Source: Centroberyx gerrardi (taxonomy: Eukaryota > Chordata > Actinopteri > Beryciformes > Berycidae). From it: 64,000 nucleotides of DNA. The stretch covers positions 13,412,854 through 13,476,853 of the forward strand of contig NC_136000.1 of assembly GCF_048128805.1 (NCBI RefSeq), read 5' to 3'. The stretch's first letter is position 1. The number at the start of each line of letters is the position of its first letter. The position numbers and the translations under genes are program-made. Shown here in pieces: positions 1 through 13,500 of this stretch. Below the pieces are notes generated by a model that was given only the letters and a program-made list of their open reading frames with translations, searched no databases and had not been told where the DNA came from.

Positions 1-70
1 CATTTACCCAGATCGTTCTTTTTTTTTTAATGACTTGCTTTTTGTTTTTGTTCTTTTATGTTTTTTCCAG

Positions 71-1315
71 AGATGGTACCCAGTGAGGTTCAAGGAGAGT
101 TGAAGCATCTTTATACAGCTGTTGGAGAGTTGTTGAGACACTTCTGGTCATGTTTTCCTGTAAACACACCGTTCCTGGAGGAGAAGGTGACTACTGTCAT
201 CCTAATAATTGCAAGGAAGTTCAGTGTCTTGTTACTAAATATTCCTTCCCTGTGACACCGTCTTGTTTTGGGGGGGGGGGGGGAATACACAATTTTAAAT
301 GGCACTTCAAAAAGTGCCCAATAGCACATACAATACATACACATACAGATCAATTATTATCCCACCTTCCGTCTGTCAAATTTAGTGTTCAAAAGTTTGA
401 AAGAAACCTTTGAAAGCCATTGCGGATACGTTTCTGCTAGCCTTAGGTTCTTTGTGTTGCACTGATTAAAGACTAAGCTTACACCGTTTCCACCAAATAA
501 GACTATGTCCTCATGCTCAGCTCTCCCACGTCTTCTGCAAAGATGCATCTGCAATGTCTTCCACTCCATCCCACCACTGACACGTATGTTGCCTTTAGCA
601 GGGACTCAGCTCGAACCCATGACCTTATGCATCACAAGCATCTGCACTATCACCACACCAATAGGGATATCTCACTTAAGGCAATTAGTGGGCCTTACCT
701 AGCTGTCCTTTTGTTCCAGTTTTGCAGGGGGAGATGGGGAAGGTGAAGTTTTTCCCTTCAGACTGAAATTCTGCAATTAATCAGGGGAAAGTGTAATATT
801 TTTCATGAACAGTTGAGTTGAGAGTACCATCCTATTCCCACTCAAGCTGCTGTCTTGTTAATACATTATCTAAATATTTTGTTGGCGATATTCATTTTGG
901 TGAGTGATTGATTCAATCAGCGATTGGCAATAGCTGCCCATAAGCGCTCCTGTCACTATCATCTTTCAGAGCTGTTGAACTGTAACTTTTAATGTAATCA
1001 ACCGCAATTATTCTCTTTGGTCCGTATGTTTCATTTAGGTGGTGAAAATGAGGTCAAACCTGGAGAGATTTCAGATCACCAAGCTTTGTCCTTTTCAAGA
1101 AAAGATTCAACGGCAGTATTTAAGCACTAATGTAAGTCCCAAGTGTGCTCTATCTAATTCTTTCTAAAATGACACAATGAGGATAGTATGTTATAGACTT
1201 ACATGAAATCTGTTGAACAATCCCACAGCTCACAGGCCACTTGGAGGAGATGCTGCAGATGGCTTACGGCAAGTTCCATGCCTGGCAAACCCGTCGGATG
1301 TTGAGGAAAACCTGA
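71..1315 (+). CDS. gtf2h1: TFIIH core subunit p62, C-terminal end (5' part outside window)
   Basis: This is the last part of the p62 subunit of general transcription and repair factor TFIIH, a nuclear complex for RNA polymerase II initiation and nucleotide excision repair. Three exons are seen: 71-186, 1039-1131 and 1229-1315, with AG acceptors, GT donors and a TGA stop at 1313-1315. They encode about 98 residues. Recognisable strings include [40 protein letters not shown] and [19 protein letters not shown], closely matching the human p62 C-terminus, which ends in LHTWQSRRLMKKT. The N-terminal PH domain and BSD domains must lie before position 1. The 3' UTR follows to a candidate poly(A) signal at 1969-1974. 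In human the gene lies head-to-head with HPS5; here HPS5 lies downstream on the same strand. The identity is secure. Confidence 0.93.
593..668 (-). mobile_element. tRNA-derived SINE fragment (weak)
   Basis: Read on the minus strand, this stretch in the GTF2H1 intron looks tRNA-like, with a box B-like GGTTCGAGCTG and an upstream segment resembling box A. The spacing is typical of tRNA-derived SINE heads seen throughout fish genomes. Only the head is recognisable, so the boundaries are approximate. It could also be chance similarity. Confidence 0.35.
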
Positions 1316-2260
1316 GGTCCGATGGTTTGTCGAAGAGAGGATAAGGAAGAGATTAAAACACGGACAAACGGCCAGCGTCGGCCCACCAGACTGCTGTGAA
1401 AAGAACACAGAACACAGCCTGACGGGACACGGTTCACATGGGCTTATGATGAGGATATAGACGGGTGATGCTACATCCCCAAATGTTCCACAGAGACTAA
1501 CTGCATCTCAGTCACGAATAACTGTAATTATTTTCTTTCTCTTTTGTTTGCATTTTCTCAGTGGTTGAGAGAATGCCATGGTTCCTAATAATGGTTGAAT
1601 GGGACTTTTAAAAATGGTGTAATATGACCAAACTTCAGATGGAAATCAGAAAGGCACTCAGGAAAAGAGGCTGAGGCGTGAGATGCAAGTGAAAGACTGC
1701 CAGTATGTGAGGTTGTTCCATCAGTGCACAGAGCAAGACTTGTGATACAGCTTGCACATGCAACGAGCCCTTCTTGAGCACCAAGTCGATTCAGGGAGCA
1801 TCCTTCCAGTAAATCTGGGCAAAAGAGGGGAGTGAATATAGCAATACTGTAAAGACATTTCACACTCTTGTGCATTAGTGTGTGTGTGTGACCCAGTCAC
1901 ACTTACATGGCACTGGTTTGTAATGTCTGCACCTTCTGTCTGCACTGAAGACAAAAATGTTACTCTGAATTAAAGTGACGCATAATGCTTTTGTTCATGC
2001 TGCCGTCTGTTGAAATTGCATTAAGGCATCATTTCAAGTTCTCCTTAGTCAACGAGGCTCACCTTGTTTTGATGGGCTGTATTGGTACAATGAATGAGCT
2101 CATTCATCTCAGGTTTCAATCAAGAGGGATTTTTGTGTATCATGGCACGGTTTCGAGAGCCCTTAACTATTTATGTCAGACAATGGTATATTTTATGTGC
2201 TCTAATAGCACAAAACGTCGGATAATGTGATATTTTTTTTTTTTCGAGATGGGTTCATTT
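1316..2260. other. GTF2H1 3' UTR and short intergenic spacer
   Basis: After the GTF2H1 stop codon the sequence is AT-rich with no long convincing reading frame. ATTAAA at 1969-1974 is the best candidate for the GTF2H1 polyadenylation signal, giving a 3' UTR of about 670 nt. No other gene, RNA gene or clear repeat is visible before the HPS5 promoter. Confidence 0.6.
1969..1974 (+). terminator. Candidate GTF2H1 poly(A) signal ATTAAA
   Basis: The common variant hexamer ATTAAA lies about 650 nt after the GTF2H1 stop on the same strand. It is the only good hexamer before the HPS5 promoter. Confidence 0.5.
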
Positions 2261-2270
2261 TTCGTGATAC

Positions 2271-2524
2271 TATATAAAAGAAGCATCTAGTCCAGTTGAG
2301 GGAAAACCGTCACGCTGCGTTCAGGAAGTGTCCGCACAGCAGCAGTGCTGCCGACACACCGAGCTGCCTCAGATGGAGAAGTGACAGTTTGGCTGGTTAG
2401 ATGTTGGGTTAGCGTGAAAGTGACCAACGTTGATCTTGTCAAACAACTGAACAAAACCAGGGATGTAAAGCAGCGACTTGACATGGATTTGTAGGCGGCA
2501 GCCTGCTGACACTGTGATTTTCTG
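2271..2524 (+). promoter_or_regulatory. HPS5 promoter with TATA box and probable non-coding exon 1
   Basis: TATATAAAAG at 2271-2280 is a strong TATA-like element. About 30 nt downstream begins a moderately GC-rich stretch that ends at a consensus donor, TCTG|GTGAGT, after position 2524. This fits a non-coding first exon of about 220 nt for HPS5, whose first coding exon starts at 4529. The transcription start is inferred from the TATA spacing only. Confidence 0.5.
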
Positions 2525-4528
2525 GTGAGTTGAACTGAAACAACAGTGAAGGAACGCTAACGTCAGTGTCCCAGTTAGCTCGTTTGCTAACTCGTTAGCA
2601 TAATTGTAAATCAGCTGACACTGAGGCGCCTCGTCGCATTGGACAAAGTATACAAATACATAATTTCAGTGCAACGTTAGCCATTTCTCACGTTGGTTTG
2701 TTTAAATAAAAGTTTAGTGGCTTTCTGGCATCCCATTTAGTTTCCACATAAACGTTAGCATCAGTATCAGCAGACAGGGGTCTCGTGATGCACAGTGCCA
2801 TGAATCGGCCGACCGAGCGAGAGTGAACCAGCCCTTGTTTTGGTGCGCGCTCCTACCGGACTGTCAGACTGTGATTGTGATAGCGGTCCATCAACTCAAT
2901 CAGTACACTCATTTTATAAATTAGTGTTAATCAACCAGCACAGGGCCAGGCCAGTTACTCAACCAAATTGATTTCACAATTCTGCAGTGAGTTGCACGAA
3001 AGGTTGGAATTTCTAGGTTTGTTGACAGTCTTCCTTCTTACCAGGCTAAAGGATCTTAGAAGTTTCCAGTGAAGTAGGCTACTGGTAAGTTAAAAATAAA
3101 TTTAAAAAGTCTATACTATGGCCTCCTGTCAGTCATCACTATGAGACAAGACATCCACCAATATAAACAAGTATGGATTTCCCCCCTATTTAAATACCCA
3201 TATCTTTATATAACCTGCATCAGTTTGGTACTACTTACTATGGTGTATGCTATATGAATTCCTGGCAGAAAGATTGTCAGTAAAAACGTGTGTAAACACT
3301 GATGCAACTGAAAAAATGGTATACCCTCCAATATATCCCTGGTAGTGACAGTAGAGTTCTAGCAAATAGAGAAAGGTCAGAGTTTACTGCTTCTTTTCAC
3401 TTCTTCTGAGGCAGGCCTACTTGAATTTAGGTAACATTTTCTTTTTACTACATTTTGTTTCATTACATTTGTTTAACATGCAAGCTCAAAAAGTTTTTGC
3501 CTAGAAAATGCAGTTAGTTCTTGAAATGATCCATATTTTTAGTTTTGCCTTTACTTTCTTTTGAAGCAGCAAGGATCTCTTATCCCTCTTCTGCCATTTA
3601 TCCATTTCTAACACACACTTCCATTGTGGTTCGATGCCTAGTGTAGGCTGTTAGATAATGCATAGTAATTCAATCATAAGACACAATGAGTAAATCAAAG
3701 TCACACTCGTGCTGTTTTTTCAGCTGACTGGTGTCCACTTGACCTGTAGAAACAGAAATTTGTGTCAATCTCACAGTATGTTTGATACTGTAACTGGCAG
3801 CTCCCACACAAGTGGCATTAAATTAGAGATGATAAACATTTTTTACAAACCCTGGCTTAAACAGAAAATTATGTTTTCAAATATGTGAAGATCCATACAC
3901 TGGGAAAAGGACAATGTAAAGAAAAGAGTCACAAAGAGTATTTTCCTTTTAAATTGTAGAAGTTAAAACATTAAAGATGGACCACTTCCAACCACTGGAA
4001 TACAAAAATGTGATATTGAACATTTATTTGTGCTAATTAAATCATATTTTAGTAGTTTGGGTTCTTTTTGGGGGGGTGGGGCCTGAGAGTAGTCGAGGGA
4101 TGATGTGAAACTGGAGTAGTCGAGGGATGATGTGAATAGCTTGTGCATAGTTTCTCTTCTCTGTTAGAACACATACAAACATCAGTAAAATGGCCTATAG
4201 CCAAATATAAAAGAATGATCCCTTAGGTTTGGGCAACATTTAATACTTAACTGTTTTACTTGGGTTACATTTTGACGAGGGAGTTTTACCAGGCTGTTTT
4301 ATTTGAACAACCAACCACTGGAAGTGGCGTAAAGTGGAGTCATGGCTCTTCAATTTTAGAGGGAAGGTAGATACTGCGGGAAGTCATGTGATGCCAGACA
4401 GCTGTGGCCTCTGGTATGCAAGGAAAGAGAGCAATATCTGTCAGGAGGAGAGTTGGAGAAGGTCAGTTTTGTAACTCCTTTGAAGTCCATCACATGTTTT
4501 TTTTACACTTCACTTCATTTTCTCCCAG
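2525..4528. other. HPS5 intron 1, no gene seen
   Basis: This is AT-rich sequence between the inferred non-coding exon 1 and the first coding exon of HPS5. I see no conserved exon, RNA gene or clear mobile element. A short direct repeat of about 30 nt (GAGTAGTCGAGGGATGATGT twice, about 4086-4132) is the only local structure. Confidence 0.5.
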
Positions 4529-4533
4529 TTAAA

Positions 4534-7500
4534 ATGCCGCTGTTAGATGTTGTGCCGGAGAACCACAGTCATGTACTGGCAGAATTTGACTGCCTTGATC
4601 CTCTGCTCTCTGCTCTCCGCTTAGACTCTGGCAGGCTCAAGGTGGGTTTCATCATCACATGTCAGATGTCACATGGCACATGTCTAAGTCAGTCTTTCAT
4701 AATTAAATCTCATACAGAAAATTTGATGTGACTGTTTGGTATTCTCAAATAATATTTGCTTTTATTTAAAGTTTTACTATATAAGGTGTTAGCATTTTTT
4801 CAAAGGAAAAAATCCACCCAGTAACACTTTAGCACTGTTAAAAACCAACAGCTATTGGTGATGTACTTTGCATCTCTGGGCCCATTTTGTTGTTTGGTGT
4901 ATTTCTCTTATTCGCCTGGATAACTGGCCAAACATACACAATGTGACATCATGTCAAGATATTCCCTGTGCTGCTACAGTGGAGTTTAATAGCAGAAAAA
5001 TGTTCAACTGTCTAAAATATCAACAGTAAATGTCAGGTTTTGGCGTCAGTCCGTCAGAATCAAAGAGCAAGAGCTTCTTTCTAGACTCCCCATTTTACAC
5101 TGACATCCAACTATCATACAGGGAGAAATCCATTGTAGAAGAGGAAGAGACACCAGTTTCTCCACAGACAGTAGCCTCACTAGACCATAATGCAATGCAG
5201 CCACATGTTGCGTTTTGAGTAAGGGGTGTGGTTAGGATAATAGACACCATGGATGTGATAGACACCCCAATGTTCACAAACTATTTGGCTAGATGGCTAT
5301 ATTTATTTACCCGTACCTTTTGAAAGCAACACGTCCACGCCACTTCTCTGTGGTTTGTCAAAAGTCAGACACCAAAAAAGTAAATTACAACAGTTCATCA
5401 CAAAATAACTCCTAGAATGCATTGAACATCACATATTGATGATATGGAACAGTGTAAGAGTATTCGAGGGTGGATTTTTCCTTTATACGACAGGTGAGAC
5501 CAGTCTTTTTAAATGTGTGCGTCTGTTGTGTTGCAGTGTACCTGCTTAGCAGTGTCAAGGAAGTGGCTCGCATTAGGAACATCAGCGGGAGGATTGCACC
5601 TCATTCAGAGGGAGGGCTGGAAGCAGAGACTCATCCTAACTCACAGGGTAATACATGCCCTTTTGTGCTGAAATATTGTGTTGGCTCTTATGGCGCTGAT
5701 AATTGATACAGTTGCACATGAAAATGCATGTTATGTTCATTTGTGTCTGTTTTTAACCTGTCCAGACTTGGTTTCTCTGATATTCTTGTTATCGCATCAC
5801 TCAACATGGCCTCTTTTTTCAGGAGGGATCGATCATTCAGGTGGCATGTTGCCCTCATGATGAAGACTTTATTGCTGTTGCAACAAGGTTAGAGAGTCTA
5901 TCTATCAGGGTGGGGCTCTATTCATGAATTAACTCATCAATTCAAATTCAACTGAGGAATTGGAACTAGAATTTGGAAAAACCTACAGGAAACAGAGTTG
6001 GAATTGAATTGGAATTTCAGGAAGTTGAATAGATTAAACATAGTGTTATCTATACTGAATATCATAAAAAGTTAAAGGTACCTTTCAGGTGGTATTAGAT
6101 GCATAACATGTAATGCATACATTATGATTGAATGTATTTGATTTGTTTAACTGTCTAGCATGTTTAGTCAAGACAACCTCTCTTCTGTTTCCTTAGAGCT
6201 TGGTTCAATTCACAATTGAAATTGAAATTCACCCCATGTCAGCTGATGCCATCTTCTGCTTCCCTCACCTCCTGCTTATCCTTGTGTTTGTGTCTGCTGC
6301 CTGTGTTGCGCCTGGCGGTGCGGTGCTGGTTCTGGTTCCCGGTGCAGTCAGGGCCTGGTGGTGGTGTGGGAACTCCAGCTGGAGCGGCGGGGTCGTCCAG
6401 AGAGGGTCAGTGTGTCCTGGGAGCACCGGGGACAGGCCATCACTTCACTCTGCTGGGACAACAGTACTCTCAGAGTTTTTGTAGGAGACACGGGAGGCAA
6501 GGTGTCCTTTCTCCGCGCAGGATCCTCCAAGCTGGGCAAGGTATTGATTATGCTGTAAATTGTCTATTTCCTCAATAACATATTAAGTCATTATAAGTCA
6601 TTGCATTTGTATCTCTGTTCAAAAGATATATATGAGGCAAAAGTAGAGACTGTCAGTGATTTAATTATGTGTATGTTGCGTTTGTATGATAAAGCATGTT
6701 GGAAAAATATCGTTTGTTGTAGGGAGTCCCAGCAGTTTCAAGTTAGAATAAGAATATAATAGATTAACTCTTAAGTAAATTAGGTTTGTTTTATACCCCT
6801 TTCATACAGTAGCTGTAGGAAGTCTGTGACCTGGTAACAGTACCTATTATCTTCATTAAAGATCCTATAGAAAGACATCATTTTAACACCTTCCATCAGT
6901 CTATCCTCAGTCAATTACATATCCTACAGTACTTTATGGCTGTGACTTTTTCATTGTCCAAGGCTAAAACTACTGTACCAGCCAGCCAGAGACAAATGGC
7001 AATTTTCTAAAAATCCTTTTACCACACAAGAGAAAAATACCCATAATCACTTGCTGAGAGTTGATACTTTTGTTTCTTCTGCCATGCCATTACTTTTCCT
7101 ACTTGCTGTGTGCCACTCCTCTACATTAATCATTATTTGCCACATTGCTATCGATATCGATGCCATATGTAATTATTTTATTTAACCATATTTAATTTAT
7201 GCCGTAGGGGTCAGCGTTCGTAATTTTCCCCGTTCAGACCATCACCACTGTAGACTCTCGAGTCGTTCAGCTCGGGTACCAAGATGGCCGCCTGCTGGTG
7301 TCTTCTCTGAGCCGCTGCTACCTGTGTGACACAGAGAGGTGAGTATGAAGCACTGGTCTGACTCCAGGGCAGCAGGGTGGTGTATCTTTCAAACAGAGGA
7401 CCCGGGTTCAAACCCTTATATCGGCCCTGCTGAAGTGTCCTTGAGCAAGACACTGAATCCCTACCTCTGTGTTAGACATAATGGGCTTGTACTGATTTAT

Positions 7501-10500
7501 AAAGGGTTGTTATGCACAATTTTTGTGCTTTCAATTAAATCCAAGTCAAAGTTGATATTTGGTTTACATTGATCCAATTTTCTGTGGTAATTCAAAAGCT
7601 AAAACTCATTTCTGCCATTATCTAAGTTATTGATGCTTTCTGTCATTTTTGTTTCTTTTTTTATCTTATTGTTTAAAATGATCATACAGCAGAATGTAGG
7701 GAAAAGTCAAACATGTTTTTTGAATAAGGCCCTTGGAACAGTTGTGTCTAAATGTCCCACAAGCTGATGATTTGGCTTAGGTTTATTCCAATGTTTTAGT
7801 TGAGCGTCTATCAACAATGTTGTCTTTTTGTTTCTTTCCCGCCCCTCAGGGAGAAGTTCTGGCGTGTTGGAAACAAGGAGCGTGATGGGGAGTATGGAGC
7901 TTGTTTCTTCCCTCAGAGCCGGGGAGTGACGGTGGGTCAGCCCCCCCTGTTGTACTCCGCCCGGCCGGGGTCGCGAATATGGGAGGCCAGTTTCAATGGA
8001 GAGGTCCTGAGCACCCATCAGTTCAAACAGCTACTGGCCTGTCCTCCTGTACCTCTCATTAGTTACAGGTACGTTCCTGTTCATGTTTTTAGATCATCTG
8101 CTGTAGAAGACCAATCTCCTAACTTGTCTTCTGTTCCTCTGTTACCTGCAGAAGTGAGGCGCATTACAATCCAGCACAGAAGAGCTCACAGTCAATCGCT
8201 TTTCCAAAATTGCTCTATTTGGGGTAATGTGGCATATCTTTTATATACTTTATCACCTGAGTTGTTAAGCCTGTCAGTTCATTTTTTTTATGATATGCAC
8301 TTTATTCAACACAAGGCTCAAATATGTGAATTAAGCTAGGCAAATCAAGAAACCATGTTATAACTTGGGAGGCAAAAAGAAAAAGCTGCAATAAATGACA
8401 GCTATAAATAAATAAACCATAAATAAGCAAGATAACGTTGAAAAAAAACACTGGGGACGGGCCTGTCAATTAAATAACTGTGCACTTTATTTATTGGTGT
8501 AGAGACCAACACTTGCTGACCTGGACTGATTCGGCTGTTTATATCTTCACACCTCAGAGCGGCCAGGTGCTTCTGTGGACTGAAATCAAAGGTATGTGTG
8601 GCATTTTCTGCCTTAATGCCACCAGGAACACTTTTGAGTAATTGACTGGTCTAATATTTTGTTCATGAAAAATATTCCCTAAATGTCTTTTCTTTGTGCT
8701 GCACAATTAATCATGTGTAATCGTAAATGGTCAGTTAAGTTTCCACAATTAATAATAGTGGATTATTGGCATATTGGCATTCTTGAAACATTTAATTACT
8801 TTTAAGAAATGGTCTAAAAGTGCAGTAAAATAATTTTGCTCCTGAAATCATCATGGTTGATAATTGTGATTTAGCTAAATCATTAGAATCATCATTTCAA
8901 TCATAGTCATGCAGCTCTATTGTTCCTGTTTCAATTATTGTCGATTGAACCAGATCTGCTTTTTGGTTTTGCAGATGTGGTTGACATTGCAGTCTACCGC
9001 AGTGAGCTGTTCTGTCTCCATGGCAACGGGCGCCTGTCCCACCTGTCCCTGTTGTCTGCAGAGCGTTGTGTTGAGCGCCTGCTGCGGAGGGAGTCCTGGC
9101 TTCCGGCCGCTGCCGTGTGCTGTATGTTCCAGCACGCCATCACCCCCAGCAGGGTAAGATGGCCACTGTCGGCCCTCTCACATGGAGCAACCCGGCTATT
9201 GGCCATACTCTGGTTAAAGTCTTACCTGGCTTAAGCTGTTTACATGAACCTTTGATACCCTGTGTTTTGAGTATTACTGTCGCTGTAAATATACCAATTA
9301 ACAGAATATTCCTGAGGTGAATAGCCCGCCCACAAAAAGGTATGAAAAGTTGCAGCTGCTCCCTATGGATCCCTCTTTTGTCTAAGAAGTCGGTTACTTC
9401 TGATACATGGGAAACGATGGTCCCAATAATAATCTGTGCAGTCTTCTTGACGCTGCTGACAAATAAGATGGCGTTACAGACAATAATCCAAAATACAATA
9501 ATACTTTTCATCAAAAGTATATATCAAAATGTAGCTATGAGCCTATGCGGATCTGAGTTTGCGCAGATGGCGAAAAGTGAAAGGAATAAGATGTTTACAT
9601 GCCGCAGTAACCGGTTTAATATCAGAGTAATTCAGGCATCTTAACCAGGTTTCTCATAATCAGAGTATGGGCTTACCTGGGTTTTTCTAACCAAATTATG
9701 ACATTTACACATGCCGACCAAAAACCAGGTTACTTAAGTAATCAGGTTAAGGTTAAGAGCGGAGTTCTACATGTAAATGTAGCCACGGTCTATTTGGAAG
9801 ATCCTTAAATGAAAGCCTTGCTCACTGTTCTTGTTGAATTCAGGCCAGGAAATCGATTCCCATCGACCGCCTTGAACACCTGAGGTCCCAGCTCAGTCCC
9901 AGCACACACCTGGAGCTGATTGGCCAGTTGGAGGAAGTAATCACCAAGTTAGAGCCTCTGGACTCTGCCACCAGCAGCCGCAGGAGCAGCATCTCTTCAC
10001 ATGTACGTTTGAATGACCTCAACCTACTGTAGATGACAGCAGTGCCTCCAAACACATGTAATTAATATATACGTATATATATGAGTATGCTGATATTCAC
10101 ATTTACATCGTCATCATCCAGGAGAGCTTCAATGTCCTGGACTGCGGCATCTATCGTGTCATCAGCCGCAGAGGAAGCCAGTCAGATGAAGAGACCAGCT
10201 CCCTCATCAACCAATCAATGTCAGAGGAGGAGCGGCTCAAGGAGTTTAGTTTTGGGCAGGACGAAGATCAGGTGGACCACGGTAAGGGGCAGAATCGTAC
10301 CCTTGAACATCAGCTGCCATGTACACTCAGAGTTAGGCTGAAGGGGAAAACGGAAAAAACACAATGCTATGATTTCACTGTACCATAACTAAATGCTCTC
10401 TTTAAAAGTGAATGCTATCTTGAAATATACAAAATGGATGTTTTCTATATAATTATGATCCTCCTGATGGTGATGTTTATAGTTTTGTAATCTCTCTCTG

Positions 10501-13500
10501 TGTCACCTGCTCAGAATCAAGACCCAGGAGCAGCAGAGCTTTCAAATGTTTATAATAGCTTCCTAATAGCTTCCAAATAGTATCAAGTTGACCAGCTAAG
10601 CTTGCCAGGAGGGTAGTTGTCACTCACTTCACATTCATTCAGTTTTAGGAGTTAGATTTTAAAATTCCAAAAACTGAAAGTCTTTATGCAAAAATGTATG
10701 TATGAATGTATAACCACCATATAAAGAAATAGCAAAGAAATAAGGCTTGGTCATTATTATATGAATTTGCTGTTTCAATTTACATTTTAAATTGTGTGAA
10801 TTTACCCCAACCCTACAGTAATGTTAGACTTAAAATAAGCCCCAACCTAAAAATAACTTTAACACTCACACCACAGTTTTTACAGCCTTCTGCCAGCCAG
10901 AAGGTTTATCAATGTAAACATGTGACTCACAATAACTTGACACTTTTATTTTTGTCACTGTTCCACCGGAACTGGTGTGCCTTCTTTTAAAGAAAATTTC
11001 AGATTTGATTTACCAACATACCCAGTAACACTTAACCAAAACTGTTGGTGTGCTGCACTATGGGAGAGGCTGAGGACTGAATGATCATCCCGAGGGCTGA
11101 CTTTATGCTTTATGAACATGATCTTCACTTTGCCGCTCTATTAATATCACATTTCTTGTCTGTTCCATTGTATTTTGTACATATCACCATTTTGTTTTTG
11201 TTTTTTTATTGTGCAGTATTTCAGTTATGTTCTCTTTGTAGTGGTGTCTGGCACCTTTGCTCCATCTGCTTGCATTTTGTCCTCTCCCTCTCATCGTTCC
11301 CCTCCAGTACTCCATCCATCTCTGTTTCTCCTCTGGCTCTTGCCCCCATCTCTCTTCAGATCCGCAGAGCAGCGAGCGTATGGAGGGTGAGCGATCTGAG
11401 CTCGGCCTGCAGTTCCACCTCCCCCTCTCATTCCGCCCCAAACCCCCCCGCATCGCACTGCAGGCCGTCAAAGACAGGTGAACCATCCAGACAAATGATA
11501 AACATCATATGGCAGCCATGCCATAGAGGCGTGAGAGCAGCCAGCTGCACTGTGTAGCTTTGAGTCATAGAGCTATATTCAGTATTGATGAATTTATTTG
11601 GGGTTTGTCCTTTTTCTTTTTTTTGTTTTTCTCATGAGGAACTGAACTCTGACACTAATGTATAATAAAAGTGCAGCTGTGTGTTTTGATGGCTTACTTC
11701 CCCTTTCCACTGAAGACCCACACTGAAGTGTGTGTTTTCGTTCACATTCATCTCCATAGAGACATTTGGTGTGTTTCATTTCAAAGCATCACGCTCATTG
11801 ATTTGCTACGTGAAATGGTCGAAGTCTTGTTTTCTTTTGCGGTTGTGTGAAGTAACATGCATTGTCGATGGAGAGATGATCTAATTATTGTGTCTTTGTG
11901 GCAAAAGGTTATTTGATTCCAGTTTCTTTTTCTCAGTGTCTCTAGTTTTGTTAAGAAGACGACAGAGAAGATCAACACCCTCCAGATGAATTCTGACCTC
12001 TGGCGCCCAGACCCCAGAGAGGGGGGACAGGTCGAAGCGTCAGCCACCGCAGCGCCGTCACCAGAGGATATGGAAAATGAGTAAGTACAGAAAAATAACA
12101 GTGGACTAAAACCATTTCAGGATAATTTGCTAATTATTTCTGAGTACTAAATACAGGTGTTCTTGGTATTATCACTAAATACTTCATACAGAAAAATGAT
12201 CCTCATACAGACTGTTACATGTTAAAGACTTTGTAAATAAAATATTTCATCTAGGGAAACGGAATCTCCCTGTATCATTTTGCTAAAAGTTATATCATTA
12301 CAGTTTCATCAAATAGATTTGTGTTCATAATCATTTCTCTAACCCTAACCCTAACCTTTATTGCTTGCCAGTAGACCAGTAAAAACTTATCAAATAAAAG
12401 CAGTGAATTACATTTGTCATATAACACGTCACACTGATGTGTTGTATATCACACAGGCTTTATGTTGAAATGCCAAACACAGAGACCAACATGCAGGAAC
12501 TTCGATCAGCAACAGAGCGAACTATGTAAGTACAGGGCAACATTTTGTTAGAATGCAGACTTTCAAACCTCAAGATGTTTTTATTTCCAGTTTTGTTAAA
12601 GAAGTTTACATAAGAATTCTACCATGATCTTTAAGTGTTATATTTTGCCAACATCAGCTCCCAGATCCAGGATCCTTTGGTGCTGCTGGACCCCGCTTGC
12701 CTGAGAGAAGCTCTGCTGGAGTGGCTGCCAGTGCTGGAGCGAATTCTCGGTCCTGAAGAGCTGGAATCGGCTAATGTGGCTCTTTCAAATATGGACGGGC
12801 CAGGAGAGGAGAGATGGGAGCGGGACCATCAGAACGTCAGCTCAGAACAATTACAGGAATCCTCCTGCTCATCAGAAGAACCAACGGAAAGCGTTACAGA
12901 GGAGAAGAAGGAAGAGTCGCCGGAGCTGGGAGAAAAAGAGGACCAGAGTGAGAACCACCTGACATCTGAGTCCCATGAGAAGCCGCCTGTAGTTTCAAAT
13001 GGGACCCCTCCAGAGCCTGTGCGAGTGGCGTCCCCCAAACCTCTGCCATCAGATCTCCTGGCAGATCTCACCCAGCTGGCTTCATTATATGTGGAGCTGA
13101 GCTGCTTTGGAAACCAGGCAGACGGGGGAGGGGTCAGAGCAGCGGGGTGCACCACCTTCCTGCGCCTCTACTTCTTTCTGCTGGACCAAGAGCGAGTGAG
13201 AAGAATGTGTCTGCTCTGCTACAAGGAGCACCCTGAGGTGCAGAGCTCCTTCATCGAGGCCATGCTAGGTCAGAAGCTACCTCCTTAAATTGCTTGACCA
13301 AACCCTGCCTGCTTTTGTATCATCCTAAATGAACTGAATAAGGAAATCTTCTTTCTCTATAGATCTCACCCAGTCTAGTAAGGTGGTGGAGGTTATTCAG
13401 AAAGGGGATTTGCTGAAATCACTGCGCAGCCTGAGAGAGCTGCAGCCCTGGAGCGCTCCTGCACTCCTCGCTCACTTACACAGGTCAGCGCCCTCACTTC

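Noticed and set aside
5030-5218. 62-codon open frame in HPS5 intron 1
   Set aside because: It has no splice signals in frame with HPS5, no family resemblance, and lies between exons that join cleanly without it.
9197-9790. Possible transposon in HPS5 intron (GTTTACATG near 9238 and CATGTAAATG near 9770)
   Set aside because: The outward-facing ends share only about 9 nt and I found no clean terminal repeats or target duplication. It may be a degraded element but cannot be supported.
12337-12358. Telomere-like AACCCT repeats
   Set aside because: Only about three units, too few to be an interstitial telomere array; a similar two-unit run occurs near 44635.
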